DNA of 64,000 nt from NCBI GenBank assembly GCA_026168455.1, contig CM047425.1:26095058-26159057 (forward strand), written 5' to 3'. Below, piece after piece: positions 62,401-64,000 of the stretch; position 1 is the stretch's first letter, and each line of letters opens with the position of its first letter. Made by a program: the position numbers and the translations under genes. The notes beneath the pieces were generated by a model. That model saw only the letters and a list, made by a program, of their open reading frames with translations, was not told the origin of the DNA and did no database searches. The DNA comes from Theocolax elegans (lineage: Eukaryota; Arthropoda; Insecta; Hymenoptera; Cerocephalidae).

Positions 62401-64000
62401 CTAAGCTTCACAGTTGGTCGGTTTCCCTTGTCGGCGATGGTGCCTAAAGCTTCCCCGATTCGTTCGAAAAGTGAAACTCTCTGAGAGCCTCCTATGGCAT
62501 CGATTAACCCCGATGAGAGGCCACTTAGTAAGTGTACCGAAACTCTTTACGATAGCACGCCGCCTTTCGACGGTTTGCCTTAAGACGTAATCCTCGGTAG
62601 GGATGCGGCGGTGTTTAGCTCTCCGCCGTCTTCCGCTTTCGAACATAAGCGGCATCCAGGTCAACCATGCTTAACCCGTCAAGCCTTCTTGCAACCACAT
62701 ACCACACAGAGTCCAACCCTCCTGGGACACGCCAGCGTTTCACTTTGACACAGAGGTACGCCGACGTGGGGCTCGTACCCAGTCCCCGTGTACCACAGTA
62801 AAGTCATATTGGTCCAACTTTCGACATGCCGAAGCACATCTCCCTATTACTTCCCGGATCCCCGGGGAGGTTTTGCGGTAGGTGGCCTGAAAAAATCCCC
62901 TGAAAGAGAAAAAAGCGTACAAACCAAAAGGCTTGTACGCTATAGCTTGTGAAGGATAAAACATTCGACAATCCTTCCACAAGCCTTCCAAGGGATACCA
63001 TTCGAAAAATCCCTTGAAAGAGAGCAAAATCGCGATGGTGTTTTAACATCTCACCCAACGCAAAGTCTTCAGTTCGGATGTGTATCACAACTCGACTTAC
63101 TGACTTTATACGAAGAGATTTTGATGAAAGGGACATCCTTCTGTGAGACATCCCAGCAACTTTCGTCTGGATGAGAAAATACTTCGGTCCGGATGTGCCC
63201 CAAGGCTGACCTCGAAAGGCCCACCTCAGTATTTTGACGCTGCACGTAGTACACCCCGAAGGATGTCTACTTTAATTTAGCGGCCGTCCCTTCATCCCTA
63301 GGTAGAGTCACCCTTGACGAAGTCGCCCAGATGAATAGAATAATCGTTAACGGCATATCTTCAATAACTAAGCGTGTTAGTAACCAAGAAATATACCATG
63401 TTAAACAGTTGATCGCCGACACAGGCTCGACGAAACAACTCGATTTCGAGGCGCACTAGTGGCAATCCTCTTCCTCCACTGTCGTAGGAGGTATATATCG
63501 GACTCTCGGAATTGGGGGCCGAGTCACTCACCCTCACCCAACTCAGGAAATCTGAAAACGGGTTTCCGCCAACTGAAGGACGATAGCAATCGTATTGCCA
63601 ACGCGACGTCAACGTTGCCGCGACGGCGTACTGAAGAGCTCTCTCGAGCTTTGACAGGCTCGTTCACTGCTTCGCTGGACGGGCCCGACGTGCGCGCGCA
63701 ACTTACGTCGAACGGTCCGTCGACCGCCATCGTCCAGCGCGCATCGTACGATGAGTCTTCGCGGTCGTGCGGATATAGCCTCAATTATTGTACAAGATTT
63801 TAAATTTATTTTATAACAATGTTTTTGTAGCTGAATAGAAAACTATTTGTTTTAAAAAAATGAACGTCTTTTTCTCGGCAGGCTTCGGCGGTTATTAAAA
63901 TCTACTCTCGAAGAACCTGCGAGTGATAGAGACACACTCGGTGCGTCGTTCAGATTGTCTGGCCTCGCAGATATCCATCGAGAACTAAAAAGCTAACACA
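62401..64000. other. GC-moderate, non-coding-looking region with hairpin pair
   Basis: There are only short open frames, none recognised. Two strong hairpins (62,915-62,940 with GCGTACAA/TTGTACGC; 62,945-62,984 with GCTTGTG/CACAAGC plus AAGGAT/ATCCTT) lie between direct repeats TCCCYTGAAAGAGA (62,896-62,909; 63,010-63,023). Two diverged direct repeats with CTTCRGTYCGGATGTG lie near 63,066 and 63,181. Composition differs clearly from the AT-rich DNA before 62 kb. Confidence 0.45.

Noticed and set aside
1..64000. CRISPR array, rRNA operon or bacterial genes
   Set aside because: No regularly spaced direct repeats with unique spacers and no rRNA-like sequence were seen. All recognisable genes are eukaryotic mobile elements.

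Overview
This window is repeat-dense animal nuclear DNA, most likely from an insect. The evidence is AT-rich intergenic sequence, an arthropod-type core promoter arrangement (TATA box plus TCAGT initiator), Jockey/CR1-like LINEs with a baculovirus-FP-like ORF1, two Ty3/Gypsy LTR retrotransposons, a Maverick/Polinton, MITE-like foldback elements and a tRNA-derived SINE. No complete host gene is visible. Two weak candidate host exon groups remain, near 19.0-19.5 kb (+) and 50.9-51.9 kb (-, BEN-like).

Layout. 0-1.3 kb: diverged palindromic repeats and microsatellites. 1.26-5.19 kb: a minus-strand LINE with near-intact endonuclease/reverse transcriptase and an ORF1 remnant. 5.38-17.9 kb: a decayed Maverick/Polinton (virus-like DNA transposon), all on the plus strand. 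Its order is an acidic small gene, protein-primed DNA polymerase B, packaging ATPase, small basic protein, acidic Maverick protein, phospholipase A2, chromodomain integrase, minor capsid, pX-like protein and major capsid. The capsid end is tandemly duplicated (1,436 bp). The replication and packaging enzymes have lost catalytic blocks, while most virion and accessory ORFs remain open.

17.9-36.2 kb: nested palindromes. A large palindrome (outer arms from about 19.65 and to about 36.24 kb) contains a second 1-kb palindrome and a (TG)n tract. Its right arm is split by a young Ty3/Gypsy element (23,014-35,729; LTRs differ at 5 noted sites in 1,031 bp; ATGT target duplication). That element has a 2.7-kb leader packed with hairpins, a -1 frameshift signal between gag and pol, internal duplications, a damaged RT and no integrase core.

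36.3-48.8 kb: a mosaic long-inverted-repeat block around a 7-kb core holding a dead LINE (with a PIF/Harbinger-like MITE inside it) and a retroviral-type protease fragment. 48.8-53.7 kb: tandem repeats, the BEN-like exons, the SINE and small foldbacks. 53,690-60,578: a second Ty3/Gypsy element with 346-bp LTRs, ATACT target duplication, its own textbook -1 frameshift signal, and another copy of the same MITE splitting its protease. 60.6-64 kb: unassigned sequence with a hairpin pair at 62.9 kb.

The window is therefore a nested transposon graveyard with recent activity. The most informative signals are RNA-level (two frameshift cassettes and a covarying hairpin array), promoter-level (three Maverick transcription starts with identical TATA-Inr spacing), and the selective erosion of Maverick replication genes.
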